The position numbers and the translations under genes are program-made. A DNA stretch of 64,000 bases from Ignavibacterium sp. (GTDB lineage: Bacteria; Bacteroidota; Ignavibacteria; Ignavibacteriales; Ignavibacteriaceae), in the NCBI GenBank assembly GCA_018335755.1, contig JAGXRK010000019.1, positions 62,001 through 126,000 on the forward strand, written 5' to 3'. Positions 27,801 through 34,030 of this stretch are shown here, piece by piece. A model generated the notes under the pieces. It saw only the letters and a program-made list of their open reading frames with translations. It did not search any database and was not told the origin of the DNA. The number at the start of each line of letters is the position of its first letter. The first letter of the stretch is position 1.

Positions 27801-28883
27801 ATCAGGATTATCATTTAATCCGGGTTTTTGCTGAATTCTTTTTCCCTGCGTTCCGCCGGAAGTTATCCAAAAATAATTTATATCTGAATAAGGATGACGG
27901 AATCTTTGAATTGCAGAACCTTGCGGACTTATGTCCCAGAAGCTGTAACTTCTTCCGTAGAACAGGATGTAATCGCTTTCGTCGAACTTTCCATCTTCTT
28001 CGCCAAAAACAACAATGGAATTTTCAATGAGGTCTTCCGGTCTAGGTAAATTGATATTTTCCGGTAGTACTTTACCACCGTTATTATAAATTTTTATAGT
28101 TCTGGGATCAACATTATTTGCGTCAATACCCATAGAAGCAAGCATTGCTCTGGTAATTTTGTAAATACCTTCTTCAGGAGCCTCGAACTTGAACCATCTG
28201 CCTGATGAAAGCACGCTGTTTGATACAATTTTTTCAAATCTCTGGGGTTTTTCTTCCACCCAGAATTTAGCCACATCAAAATTGATTAATACATCTTGTA
28301 AAAAATTATCTGCTGGTGTTTTAGAAAAAGCAGTTCCACCGTTAAAATTAATTCTTACCAAAACCCTCGTATATAATCTGATCGAATTGTTAGCAGCATT
28401 AAACTGAACAGGTGAAATTATAAACGGCTGTATTTTAACACTTCTGGCAACCCCGAAGTCTCCAAACGTAATTAAATCTTCTTTATAAGATGAATTATAG
28501 TAATCGGGTTCTACAACAAAATTAAAACCAGGAAATTCTCCATCTTTGATAATAGTTGGAATTGGGAGTATCTGCCCGTAAATATCCTTATAACTTGAGG
28601 ATAGTATCTCAAATGTGGAGCCGAATTCATCCGGTACGCCAACATTTATGACCCTTTGTTCAAGCAATGGCAAACCGAAATCAAACTCGTTAATTAATGA
28701 TCCGCCGGAAAAGGACACTTTTACAAAGTTTTGTCCATTAAATTCCATTGCTGATGAATCTGTATATTGAGGCATGAACTCAAATACCAGTGCATTAGCA
28801 TCTGATGAAATAATTCTAATATCATTCTGGGGGAAAACAAGAATGGAAATTAGAAGAACAAATAATGAGATTTTGCCGTACAT
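24897..28883 (-). CDS. porU: PorU, type IX secretion system sortase (C25 family)
   Basis: A 1,328-residue gingipain-like cysteine protease/sortase that removes T9SS sorting domains and attaches cargo at the cell surface. The C25 core runs from about residue 620: EYVLLFGKGTYDYRN, DDYFVLLDGNDSKVDLALGR. The catalytic dyad is visible as His839 (NYIGHGSPELW) and Cys873 (AATCDFGYFD). The N-terminal 600 residues are beta-rich with repeated propeptide-like regions. The end carries its own sorting domain (NYPNPFTSTTTFTF, KIYTIAGRMI, GTYLYKVIVK), as in PorU itself. It heads the porU-porV-M6-like block. Confidence 0.9.
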   Translation of the reverse strand: MYGKISLFVLLISILVFPQNDIRIISSDANALVFEFMPQYTDSSAMEFNGQNFVKVSFSGGSLINEFDFGLPLLEQRVINVGVPDEFGSTFEILSSSYKDIYGQILPIPTIIKDGEFPGFNFVVEPDYYNSSYKEDLITFGDFGVARSVKIQPFIISPVQFNAANNSIRLYTRVLVRINFNGGTAFSKTPADNFLQDVLINFDVAKFWVEEKPQRFEKIVSNSVLSSGRWFKFEAPEEGIYKITRAMLASMGIDANNVDPRTIKIYNNGGKVLPENINLPRPEDLIENSIVVFGEEDGKFDESDYILFYGRSYSFWDISPQGSAIQRFRHPYSDINYFWITSGGTQGKRIQQKPGLNDNPDFVQTKSDAFAEWEIDRINLGKSGRQFFGDDFSSAISSRTYINNLTQRDNSAPVKYNARFAVGTSNGMELLVSDNGNQLYAQNLPGFGTTQYTAGRDYTFSATFNGILPNNRSALTFKVNPSSVSAVGYLDYFEIEYRKNLIADTDYLMFFSDPNLGVVEYQLQGFTSSNIRVYDVTDFKDVKLVTNYVFQSGGECRFRFNELSNQRRKYIAVGSENFKAPVNPAEVSNSNLRGELTGAEFIIITHKNFVEAANRLKNYRESQSVTPLSTLVVDIDQIYNEFSSGILDVTAVRDYLKYTYDNWQIKPEYVLLFGKGTYDYRNVEGYGDNFIPTWQTAQSLALLNSYLTDDYFVLLDGNDSKVDLALGRIPVSNTTEANNIVTKIIEYETSTDKGNWRNLITFVADDGIGTAGRYEGAMHTEPSEKLAEQRLPGHFDKNKIYLASYPDVITGQGRRKPAVNQAILDAVNNGTLLMNYIGHGSPELWAHEYVFEKSVALPLMRNDNYFFLCAATCDFGYFDIPNYQSANEAMLFLPNSGSIGGFTSSRLVFSFENNLLNDSLFKYIFLSSRDTLNLPIRIGDAISKTKIARFGVNDQKYSLTGDPTLRLNIPQYSADIDSVNGMPFISDIQIKALSKTKIDGAVLKPDNTVWETFSGEGLLTVFDSERNFNLIIPGSANSTSINLKQQGGIIFKGRVSVVNGKFSAEFVVPKDISYENNNGKIVFYFFDNTSDGIGYTTNIIVGGTDTTANDGKGPDIEIYFDDIAYGTSYLVGPNPKLIVKLTDETGLNTTGTGIGHKLEGVLNEQENNPLDFTNFFVGDLDAGGKSGQINYNFSNLEFGEYSLMIKAWDVFNNPSSGVAYFSVVNDNEVIVRDIYNYPNPFTSTTTFTFNQNLTNSIDVKIKIYTIAGRMIKEIEKFNINEKFVTVDWDGRDHDGGMVANGTYLYKVIVKTVDGERSTSVTGKLAVIR

Positions 28884-29018
28884 AAAATATTACGATTACT
28901 TGTTAAATAAGCTTTAATTTCTAAAGTAAAGTATAAAAAAACGTAGCAATAATCTCTAAAAAAAATTCTCCTAATTTTGAAGCAATTTAGGGACTTTTTG
29001 AAGTATCAGTCAAGCCCA

Positions 29019-29468
29019 TTATATAATCTGCAATTTTTTAAGTTCTTCAAAGATATATCCTGAACCCGGATACCTAAAAGCTGCAACCGACTTTGTATAT
29101 TTAATCTTTTTATCTATATCAATCAATACTATTTTTCGTTTATTTAAGCCTAGCAGAGTCAGAGCGCCAAAACTGCGACTGACCTTTTTATCAACATCAC
29201 TTAATAACGGGAAATTAATTTGCTGGTTATTGCAAAAAGTCAGGTGGGAGTCAACTGATTCAGGATTTATTCCAACCACTTTTATTTCGTTTTTATTAAA
29301 CTCATCAATATTAAAATGATATTCAGATAATTGTATTGAGCAAACATGCGAATTGTCTTTAGGATAGAATACTAGCAATACCTTTTTATCAAGATTTCCA
29401 TATAGATCAAATTTATTTCCGTTCTGATCTTTTAATGTAAAATTTTCAACTATATCACCGATCTTCAT
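29019..29468 (-). CDS. AhpC/TSA-family peroxiredoxin
   Basis: A 149-residue peroxiredoxin of BCP-like length and order. The opening VENFTLKDQNGNKFDL and the active-site strand LLVFYPKDNSHVC fit the PxxxT/SxxC pattern, with Ser for Thr. Unlike the second peroxiredoxin in this window, no Cys sits five residues after the peroxidatic one; the only other Cys is in TFCNNQ, so the resolving step may differ. Its start overlaps the HD-domain gene by four bases, closing the ferredoxin-nth-HD-peroxiredoxin operon. Confidence 0.85.
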   Translation of the reverse strand: MKIGDIVENFTLKDQNGNKFDLYGNLDKKVLLVFYPKDNSHVCSIQLSEYHFNIDEFNKNEIKVVGINPESVDSHLTFCNNQQINFPLLSDVDKKVSRSFGALTLLGLNKRKIVLIDIDKKIKYTKSVAAFRYPGSGYIFEELKKLQII

Positions 29469-30025
29469 AAACCTAGTAATTCTTTGTTTTTTCTCATTGC
29501 ATTAATACAAAACATAATGTGTTCATCAAGGTCAACTCCTAAAGCAGCAGCGCCATTAATAATATCATCCCGACTAACCGCTTTGGCAAATGCTTTGTCT
29601 TTCATTTTTTTCTTTACCGATTTTACTTCAACTTCGTCAATACTTTTTGACGGGCGTACATAAGCCACTGCAGTCAAAAACCCTGCAAGTTCATCACAGG
29701 AAAACAGAGTTTTTTGTAAAATAGTTTCTCTCTTTACACCCGTATAATCCGCGTGGGAAAGTATTGATAGTATGAAATCCTCCGAAAAACCTTCTGATCT
29801 CAGAATTTCTGAACCTTTATAAGGATGTTCTTCTGCGGTTGGATACATTTCATAATCAAAATCGTGAAGTAAAGCCACATTGCCCCAATATTCAACATCT
29901 TCATTAAATTTTTCTGCGTATGCCCGCACACAAGATTCAACTGCATAAGCATGTTTCAGAAGACTTTCACTTTTTGTGTACTGCTTTAAAAGGTTATGAC
30001 AGTAATCTCTATCACTTTCTTTCAT
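29465..30025 (-). CDS. HD-domain metal-dependent phosphohydrolase
   Basis: About 186 residues. The open frame extends to 30106, but the ATG at 30025, preceded by AGGAAG, gives a normal HD protein start (MKESDRDYCHNLL). Motifs: LLKHAYAVESCVRAYA supplies the first His, LLHDFDYEM the HD pair, and EILRSEGF and ILSHAD the later His/Asp ligands; the CDELAGFLTAV segment is typical of the HDIG-type hydrolases annotated in this group. Substrate unknown. It overlaps nth by 14 bases and the peroxiredoxin by four. Confidence 0.82.
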   Translation of the reverse strand: MKESDRDYCHNLLKQYTKSESLLKHAYAVESCVRAYAEKFNEDVEYWGNVALLHDFDYEMYPTAEEHPYKGSEILRSEGFSEDFILSILSHADYTGVKRETILQKTLFSCDELAGFLTAVAYVRPSKSIDEVEVKSVKKKMKDKAFAKAVSRDDIINGAAALGVDLDEHIMFCINAMRKNKELLGL

Positions 30026-30680
30026 GTTTTTTTCTTCCTGATTCTGGATTAAATCCCGGACAAATATCTGCAAGAATACATTCCAAACATTTAGGTCTTC
30101 TTGCAATGCAGATTTTTCTTCCGTGCGAAGCTAACCAGTGAGACGAACTCACCCAATCTTTTTCAGACAATAATTCCTTAAGCTTCATTTCAATTTTAAA
30201 TGGATCTTTTGTGTTAACATACTTAAAGATATTGGATAGTCTTATAACGTGTGTGTCTACTGCAATTGCGGGGATTCCAAATCCATTACCTGCAACCACA
30301 GATGCAGTCTTTCTTCCGACGCCACTTAGCTTTGTCAACGCATCAAAATCAGCTGGGACTTTACCATTATGATTTTCAATTAATTCCCTGCAGCAGTTTT
30401 TAATGCTTTTTGCTTTTTGTTTATAAAATCCAGTTGAAAATATATCTTTTTCAAGTTCTTCTGATGTGACTTCAATATAGTCTTCCGGCTTTTTGTATTT
30501 TTTGAAAAGAGTTTGAGTTACGATGTTAACTCTTTCATCAGTGCATTGTGCTGAAAGTATTGTTGCTATTAAAAGTTGAAAAGGATTTGAGTAAACCAAT
30601 GCAGGTTTAGGATTTGGATACTCTTTCTTAAGAAGATCAAATATTTTTTTTGAGTAAGAAATTTCAGCTTTTGACGGCAT
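30012..30680 (-). CDS. nth: Endonuclease III (DNA glycosylase/AP lyase)
   Basis: About 222 residues; removes oxidised pyrimidines and cuts AP sites. The HhH motif reads LSGVGRKTASVV, with the catalytic Lys in GRKTA and the catalytic Asp in AVDTHV. The iron-sulfur loop is complete (C-x6-C-x2-C-x5-C from CIARRPKCLECILADIC). The frame starts with TTG at 30704, but the ATG at 30680 gives the usual family N-terminus and is preferred; either overlaps the ferredoxin gene. Confidence 0.95.
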   Translation of the reverse strand: MPSKAEISYSKKIFDLLKKEYPNPKPALVYSNPFQLLIATILSAQCTDERVNIVTQTLFKKYKKPEDYIEVTSEELEKDIFSTGFYKQKAKSIKNCCRELIENHNGKVPADFDALTKLSGVGRKTASVVAGNGFGIPAIAVDTHVIRLSNIFKYVNTKDPFKIEMKLKELLSEKDWVSSSHWLASHGRKICIARRPKCLECILADICPGFNPESGRKKHERK

Positions 30681-31008
30681 CTTTGTTGAACCCTTTATCA
30701 GCAATCATTAATCTTTCAACAGGTTTGTTATTTAAAAGATGTGATTGAATAATTTCCTCGACATCTTCTAATTTAACATTACCATACCAGATCTGCTCAG
30801 GATAAACAACAACTGAAACTCCAAACTCACAAGCATCCAAACAACCCGAAGCGTTTGCACGAATTTCAGAATTCTGTCCCAACTCTTTTAAACGTTTCTT
30901 GAATACTTCACGTATTTCAGAACTTCCCTTATCCATACAGCAACTGCGAGGATGACCATCAGGTCTTTTATTTTCACAAATAAAAATGTGTTTATTGAAT
31001 CTTTTCAT
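30664..31008 (-). CDS. Thioredoxin-like (2Fe-2S) ferredoxin
   Basis: A 114-residue protein of the NuoE-like/thioredoxin-fold ferredoxin family. It begins with the family pattern HIFICENKRPDGHPR, then SCC, and later SGCLDACEFGVSVVVYPE, giving the cysteine set for a 2Fe-2S cluster. The chain continues with YGNVKLEDVEEII. Such proteins are soluble electron carriers of uncertain partners. It is first in an overlapping run with nth, the HD protein and a peroxiredoxin, suggesting a redox/oxidative-damage theme. Confidence 0.9.
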   Translation of the reverse strand: MKRFNKHIFICENKRPDGHPRSCCMDKGSSEIREVFKKRLKELGQNSEIRANASGCLDACEFGVSVVVYPEQIWYGNVKLEDVEEIIQSHLLNNKPVERLMIADKGFNKDAVKS

Positions 31009-31019
31009 ACTACTAAAAT

Positions 31020-31045
31020 AAAAAAAGCGGAAGTAAATTCCGCTT
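31020..31045 (-). terminator. Rho-independent terminator closing the tRNA/GIY-YIG unit
   Basis: Arms AAGCGGAA (31025-31032) and TTCCGCTT (31038-31045) form an eight-base-pair hairpin with a five-base loop. On the minus strand it is followed by a run of T (A tract 31020-31026). It lies after the tRNA-Glu 3' fragment and before the ferredoxin gene start. Confidence 0.8.
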
Positions 31046-31055
31046 GATACTAATT

Positions 31056-31130
31056 TAGCGCGTACGGGATTCCTCTCGCCTCCTATAGCGCGACGCAGGA
31101 GTCCCTCTGGGAGAATCCGTGATCTCTGCC
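31056..31130 (-). pseudogene. tRNA-Glu 3'-half fragment with T-loop insertion
   Basis: On the minus strand this reads like the 3' half of the intact tRNA-Glu at 31403-31476: the anticodon 3' stem and variable loop (31113-31130), then, after 40 extra bases (31073-31112), the T-arm 3' side and acceptor end (31056-31072). The 5' half of the tRNA is missing, and the GIY-YIG stop codon abuts the break. It cannot fold as a tRNA. Confidence 0.85.
31073..31112 (-). repeat. Palindromic insertion, copy A, in a tRNA-Glu T-loop
   Basis: Forty bases inserted between TTC and GAA of the tRNA-Glu T-loop. It holds inverted arms CTCCT..AGGAG and CCTC..GAGG-type pairs, and aligns along its length with the insertion at 31538-31579 (shared words CTATAG/CAATAG, CAGGAGTC, CTCT, GGGAGA). 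Confidence 0.75.
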
Positions 31131-31372
31131 TATATTATTCCTTTCTCTTTAAGCCAATTATACCCTTCCCGGCTCTTAAAGAACCTTTCTCTTGCAATCG
31201 CCTCTTTCCTTGTCAAAAATGTTTCATAATAATGAAGGTTATATGGTCTGTGTCCTTTTGTAAATTTTGTTATTCCGCCATTGTGTGCCTTTAGACGTTC
31301 TTCCACATCTGAGCTTGAACCATAGTAATATGATGAATCTTTAAGACTCTTTAGGATATAAGCGTAAAACAT
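31130..31372 (-). CDS. GIY-YIG nuclease domain protein within a tRNA-Glu cluster
   Basis: An 80-residue single-domain GIY-YIG nuclease of the YhbQ/UvrC-N type. The variant signature is YAYILKSLKDSSYYYGSS, the Arg helix is VEERLKAHNGG, and the later acid is in KEAIARERFFKSREGYNWL. Length fits the minimal family. It starts 30 bases after the 3' end of the intact tRNA-Glu and its TAG overlaps the first base of a tRNA-Glu 3' fragment. It therefore lies between a full tRNA and a repeat of that tRNA's 3' half, as in integrated or homing-type elements. No strong ribosome site is seen; it may be read from the tRNA transcript. DNA target unknown. Confidence 0.88.
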   Translation of the reverse strand: MFYAYILKSLKDSSYYYGSSSDVEERLKAHNGGITKFTKGHRPYNLHYYETFLTRKEAIARERFFKSREGYNWLKEKGII

Positions 31373-31402
31373 TTGTGAATATTAATTCTGGTAAGATAAG
31401 AG

Positions 31403-31476
31403 TAGCGCGTACGGGATTCGAACCCGTGATCTCCGCCTTGAGAGGGCGGCGTCCTAAGCCACTAGACGAACGCGCC
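31403..31476 (-). tRNA. tRNA-Glu (anticodon CTC)
   Basis: An intact cloverleaf on the minus strand: acceptor GGCGCGT/ACGCGCT (G1-U72 wobble), D-arm GTCT-AG-GGAC, anticodon stem CCGCC/GGCGG around loop CTCTCAA giving anticodon CTC, and T-arm ACGGG-TTCGAAT-CCCGT. Discriminator is A; CCA is not encoded. It is the only complete one of three tRNA-Glu-like copies here. Confidence 0.95.
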
Positions 31477-31520
31477 AGTGTAATTTAATCTTTCAATTCA
31501 ATATCTTTTGAGCATTTACT

Positions 31521-31642
31521 TAGCGCGTACGGGATTCCTCCTGCTTCCAATAGCCCAACTCAGGAGTCTCTCTTCGGGAGAACCCGTAATCTCCGTCCCG
31601 ACTTGTCGGGTGCGGCATCCTAAGCCACTAGACGAACACGCC
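31521..31642 (-). pseudogene. tRNA-Glu pseudogene with insertions in T-loop and anticodon arm
   Basis: Both ends match the intact tRNA-Glu (acceptor, D-arm, variable region). A 42-base insertion (31538-31579) splits the T-loop at the centre of TTCGAA. The anticodon stem-loop is changed: the region 31594-31612 holds a hairpin (TCCCGAC-TT-GTCGGG on the plus strand) in place of the normal loop, so no Glu anticodon remains. It lies between tRNA-Gln and the intact tRNA-Glu. Confidence 0.85.
31538..31579 (-). repeat. Palindromic insertion, copy B, in a tRNA-Glu T-loop
   Basis: Forty-two bases at the same T-loop position as copy A. Arms CTCCTG and CAGGAG (a 6-bp stem) are followed by a second small hairpin TCTC-TTCG-GGAGA-like. 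The shared position and sequence show that copies A and B come from one ancestral insertion or from one repeat family. Confidence 0.78.
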
Positions 31643-31733
31643 AGTTTAAAATGAAAAATTAACAACAAATAATTTACAATATTAAGATAATTGTTAATTG
31701 TTAATTCTTAATTCTTTATTGTTAATTGAAAAG

Positions 31734-31806
31734 TTGTCCCGTCAGGGGTCGAACCTGAACTCTTCTGATCCAGAGTCAGACGTGTTGCCAATTACACCAC
31801 GGGACA
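31734..31806 (-). tRNA. tRNA-Gln (anticodon CTG)
   Basis: Minus-strand cloverleaf with the U1-A72 pair typical of tRNA-Gln: acceptor TGTCCCG/CGGGACA, anticodon stem TCTGA/TCAGA around CTCTGGA giving CTG, T-arm TCAGG-TTCGACC-CCTGA, discriminator A. It is first in the minus-strand order of the tRNA cluster. Confidence 0.93.
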
Positions 31807-31909
31807 AAAAAAACCGTTGTTTTCGCCCGAAATATATCTAACTTGATTTCTAAATGCAATTAATTAAAATTGCATATTATTTAGTTTTATTAAATGTAAA
31901 AATTGAAAT

Positions 31910-32764
31910 ATGGTGCTAAAATCTTTAAAATTATTTATAATAATTTTGTTTGTTACAAATGTTATTTCAGCCCAGCAGGTTGAATACCTATACTCAATTG
32001 GTAAATTTAAAACTGCTTCCTCTTTTTATCTCTCTGCCTCAGGTTTCTTATTTGTTACTGATTCAGGCAATGATGAGTTAGTAAGTTTAGATACTCTGGG
32101 CAATATCCTAAAATCTACAGGAGGATATGGGTGGGCGGAAAATGCTTTTGATGATCCCGTGGATGTTTTTGCAACTACATTAAATGTGTACGTTGCTGAT
32201 AAAAACAATCACAGAGTACAAATGTTTGACCGTAATCTTAATTTTATTTCATCACTATCGGCTCGTGATAAAGATAATTCTGCTGAAATATTCGGTTACC
32301 CGCTGGGTTGTGCGGTTTCAAATCAAGGTGATTTATACATACTTGATTCAGAAAACCAAAGAGTTATAAAATTTGATTTGTTTGGAAACTTCATTCAGAA
32401 TTTTGGCGGCTTCGACGCTGGTAATTACCAGCTTAAAAATCCTAAAGCTATTGCCGTTAGTCCGAATAACTTAATTCATGTACTTGATGAATCAGGTATA
32501 ATTATTTTTGATTCATTTGGCAACGGAATTGGGAAAATAGATAGTGATGATAATATTACATCTATCAGAATTATTTTCGATAATCTAACTTTTAACTCCA
32601 ATGATAGGGTATATTTTCAAAGTTTACGGTCAGCAGATAATTTTCTTAGCGAAATAAATATTAGCAATTTTAAAAAAATGACGATTCTATCCTCTTTCGT
32701 TTATAATAATAAACTTTATATTCTTACTCAAAAAGAAATTTCTGTATTCTCCCTGCTGCCTTGA
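31910..32764 (+). CDS. Secreted NHL-repeat beta-propeller protein
   Basis: A 284-residue protein with a signal peptide (KLFIIILFVTNVISAQQ). The body has NHL-type repeats: LFVTDSGNDELVSLDTLGN, VYVADKNNHRVQMFDRNLN, LYILDSENQRVIKFDLFGN and LIHVLDESGIIIFDSFGN, enough for a propeller of about six blades. Such proteins bind ligands or partners at the envelope; no enzyme motif is visible. It begins the only plus-strand operon in this part, overlapping the DUF2085 gene by four bases and facing away from the tRNA cluster. Confidence 0.8.
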   Translation: MVLKSLKLFIIILFVTNVISAQQVEYLYSIGKFKTASSFYLSASGFLFVTDSGNDELVSLDTLGNILKSTGGYGWAENAFDDPVDVFATTLNVYVADKNNHRVQMFDRNLNFISSLSARDKDNSAEIFGYPLGCAVSNQGDLYILDSENQRVIKFDLFGNFIQNFGGFDAGNYQLKNPKAIAVSPNNLIHVLDESGIIIFDSFGNGIGKIDSDDNITSIRIIFDNLTFNSNDRVYFQSLRSADNFLSEINISNFKKMTILSSFVYNNKLYILTQKEISVFSLLP

Positions 32765-33234
32765 GTAAGGTTTTAATTTTCTTTAAGAAGAATGTAAGAA
32801 TAATTTTTTTTTCAGGTTTATTAATCTGGACGACTGGAATTTTTGTTCCTTGCCTTAGAATAAATTCTCCTGTTTTATATTTCCTTAGCGATCTGTTTTA
32901 CTCTACTATTTGCCACCAAAGCCAAATAAAAAGTATTTCTTGCAATAATGATTTTTTATTCGTGTGTTCAAGATGTTTGGGTATTTATATCGGCGCATTA
33001 GTTCTTTCCGCATCTCTATTATTCTTTAAGAAAAAATATTTTCAGCTAAAATTACTTCCTCTAATCATTTCCATTATTCCCGTTTTCTTGGATGTTATGT
33101 TCGTAAAAATCAGCATTTATGATTATTCCCATACAATTTCTTTCATAACAGGTTTGCTTTTCGGTTCAACTGTGTTTGTATATATTTTGTCTGTAATTGA
33201 AAATTCTTTTGTAGAAACTGTTAAAGGTAAATAG
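32761..33234 (+). CDS. DUF2085 membrane protein
   Basis: A 157-residue integral membrane protein starting with TTG inside the upstream stop (TTGA overlap). The DUF2085 signature is visible: YSTICHQSQIKS, then NDFLFVCSRCLGIYIGALV, meaning CHQ and CxRCxGIYxG, with three or four hydrophobic helices. Family function is unknown; the conserved Cys and His suggest metal or redox chemistry. It shares one base with the next gene (TAGTG). Confidence 0.82.
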   Translation: MSKVLIFFKKNVRIIFFSGLLIWTTGIFVPCLRINSPVLYFLSDLFYSTICHQSQIKSISCNNDFLFVCSRCLGIYIGALVLSASLLFFKKKYFQLKLLPLIISIIPVFLDVMFVKISIYDYSHTISFITGLLFGSTVFVYILSVIENSFVETVKGK

Positions 33235-33728
33235 TGAAAAAAGTTTTTCCATCATTAGTCAGCGGATTTGCTGCATCAGTGCTAACAACAATCCCATTAT
33301 TAAAAAGTTTTGCCTGCTGTCTCTTAGTGCCTGGCGCGGCAATACTTGCCCTTTTCCTTGATAGAAAGATTAACCATAATTTTGAAAAAATTACAATTCA
33401 AAAAGCATTGTTTTTTGGATTCCTAACCGGGCTATTTGCAACATTTTTTATTACTTCTCTTGATGTACTAATTACATTCATAACTAAAACAAACGATTTA
33501 ATATATTCAATTCCTCAAACAGAAGTTTTAATGAGGCAATGGAATCTTGGTCCTTTAGCTGATGAATCAATAAAAATGATAAAACAAATGGCAGAAGAAA
33601 TCCGCACAACGGGATTCTCAACTCTTTATGTTATAATGATTTTTATAAGTAATTTTATTACAAATTCGATTTTTGGAATGCTTGGCGGGGCTATCGGGAT
33701 GGCTATGTTCAATAGAAGAACTGATTAA
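33234..33728 (+). CDS. Hydrophobic membrane protein, DUF4199-like
   Basis: A 164-residue protein with a GTG start overlapping the DUF2085 stop. It has helices at about residues 8-40 (with SFACCLLVPGAAILALFL), 58-85 and 130-158, and a soluble helical loop (TEVLMRQWNLGPLADESIKM). The layout, a Gly/Cys-rich first hairpin and a long loop before the last helix, resembles small DUF4199-type proteins, but I cannot confirm this. Likely co-transcribed with its neighbours. Confidence 0.6.
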   Translation: MKKVFPSLVSGFAASVLTTIPLLKSFACCLLVPGAAILALFLDRKINHNFEKITIQKALFFGFLTGLFATFFITSLDVLITFITKTNDLIYSIPQTEVLMRQWNLGPLADESIKMIKQMAEEIRTTGFSTLYVIMIFISNFITNSIFGMLGGAIGMAMFNRRTD

Positions 33729-33730
33729 AG

Positions 33731-34030
33731 ATGATTACAGCTTTTATCTTTTTTCTTCATTTTATTTTTCTGCTTATAATATTCACTAAAAAATGGCAGG
33801 ATGAAGGATTATCTTCAGGGTTTATTAATCTTGCATTAATTGGAATACTGTTTGCTGTCGGCTGGACAATAACCGGGTTAATTGCAAAGTTAGTTATGGA
33901 ACCCGAAGGGTTTGGAATTTATTATGATAGAGATACCTTCTCATTAACACTGCTCACCATTGCAGAGTTTTTTTTCTATAAATTCTACTATCAAGAAACT
34001 TCTACTGCAATCGATAAGGAAAAACAATAA
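33731..34030 (+). CDS. Small membrane protein, function unknown
   Basis: A 99-residue protein with three predicted helices (MITAFIFFLHFIFLLIIF; GFINLALIGILFAVGWTITG then LIAKL; FSLTLLTIAEFFFYKF). No family recognised. It starts two bases after the previous gene. Its last 29 bases overlap the 3' end of the convergent tonB-like gene. Confidence 0.6.
   Translation: MITAFIFFLHFIFLLIIFTKKWQDEGLSSGFINLALIGILFAVGWTITGLIAKLVMEPEGFGIYYDRDTFSLTLLTIAEFFFYKFYYQETSTAIDKEKQ

Noticed and set aside
27560..28030. Plus-strand open frame of about 150 codons inside porU
   Set aside because: It is a shadow of the porU coding frame, with His/Leu/Gln-rich nonsense composition.
31538..31579. Self-splicing intron in a tRNA
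   Set aside because: Far too short for group I or II introns and not in the anticodon loop.
31521..31642. Functional second tRNA-Glu
   Set aside because: T-loop is split by 42 bases and the anticodon loop is gone.
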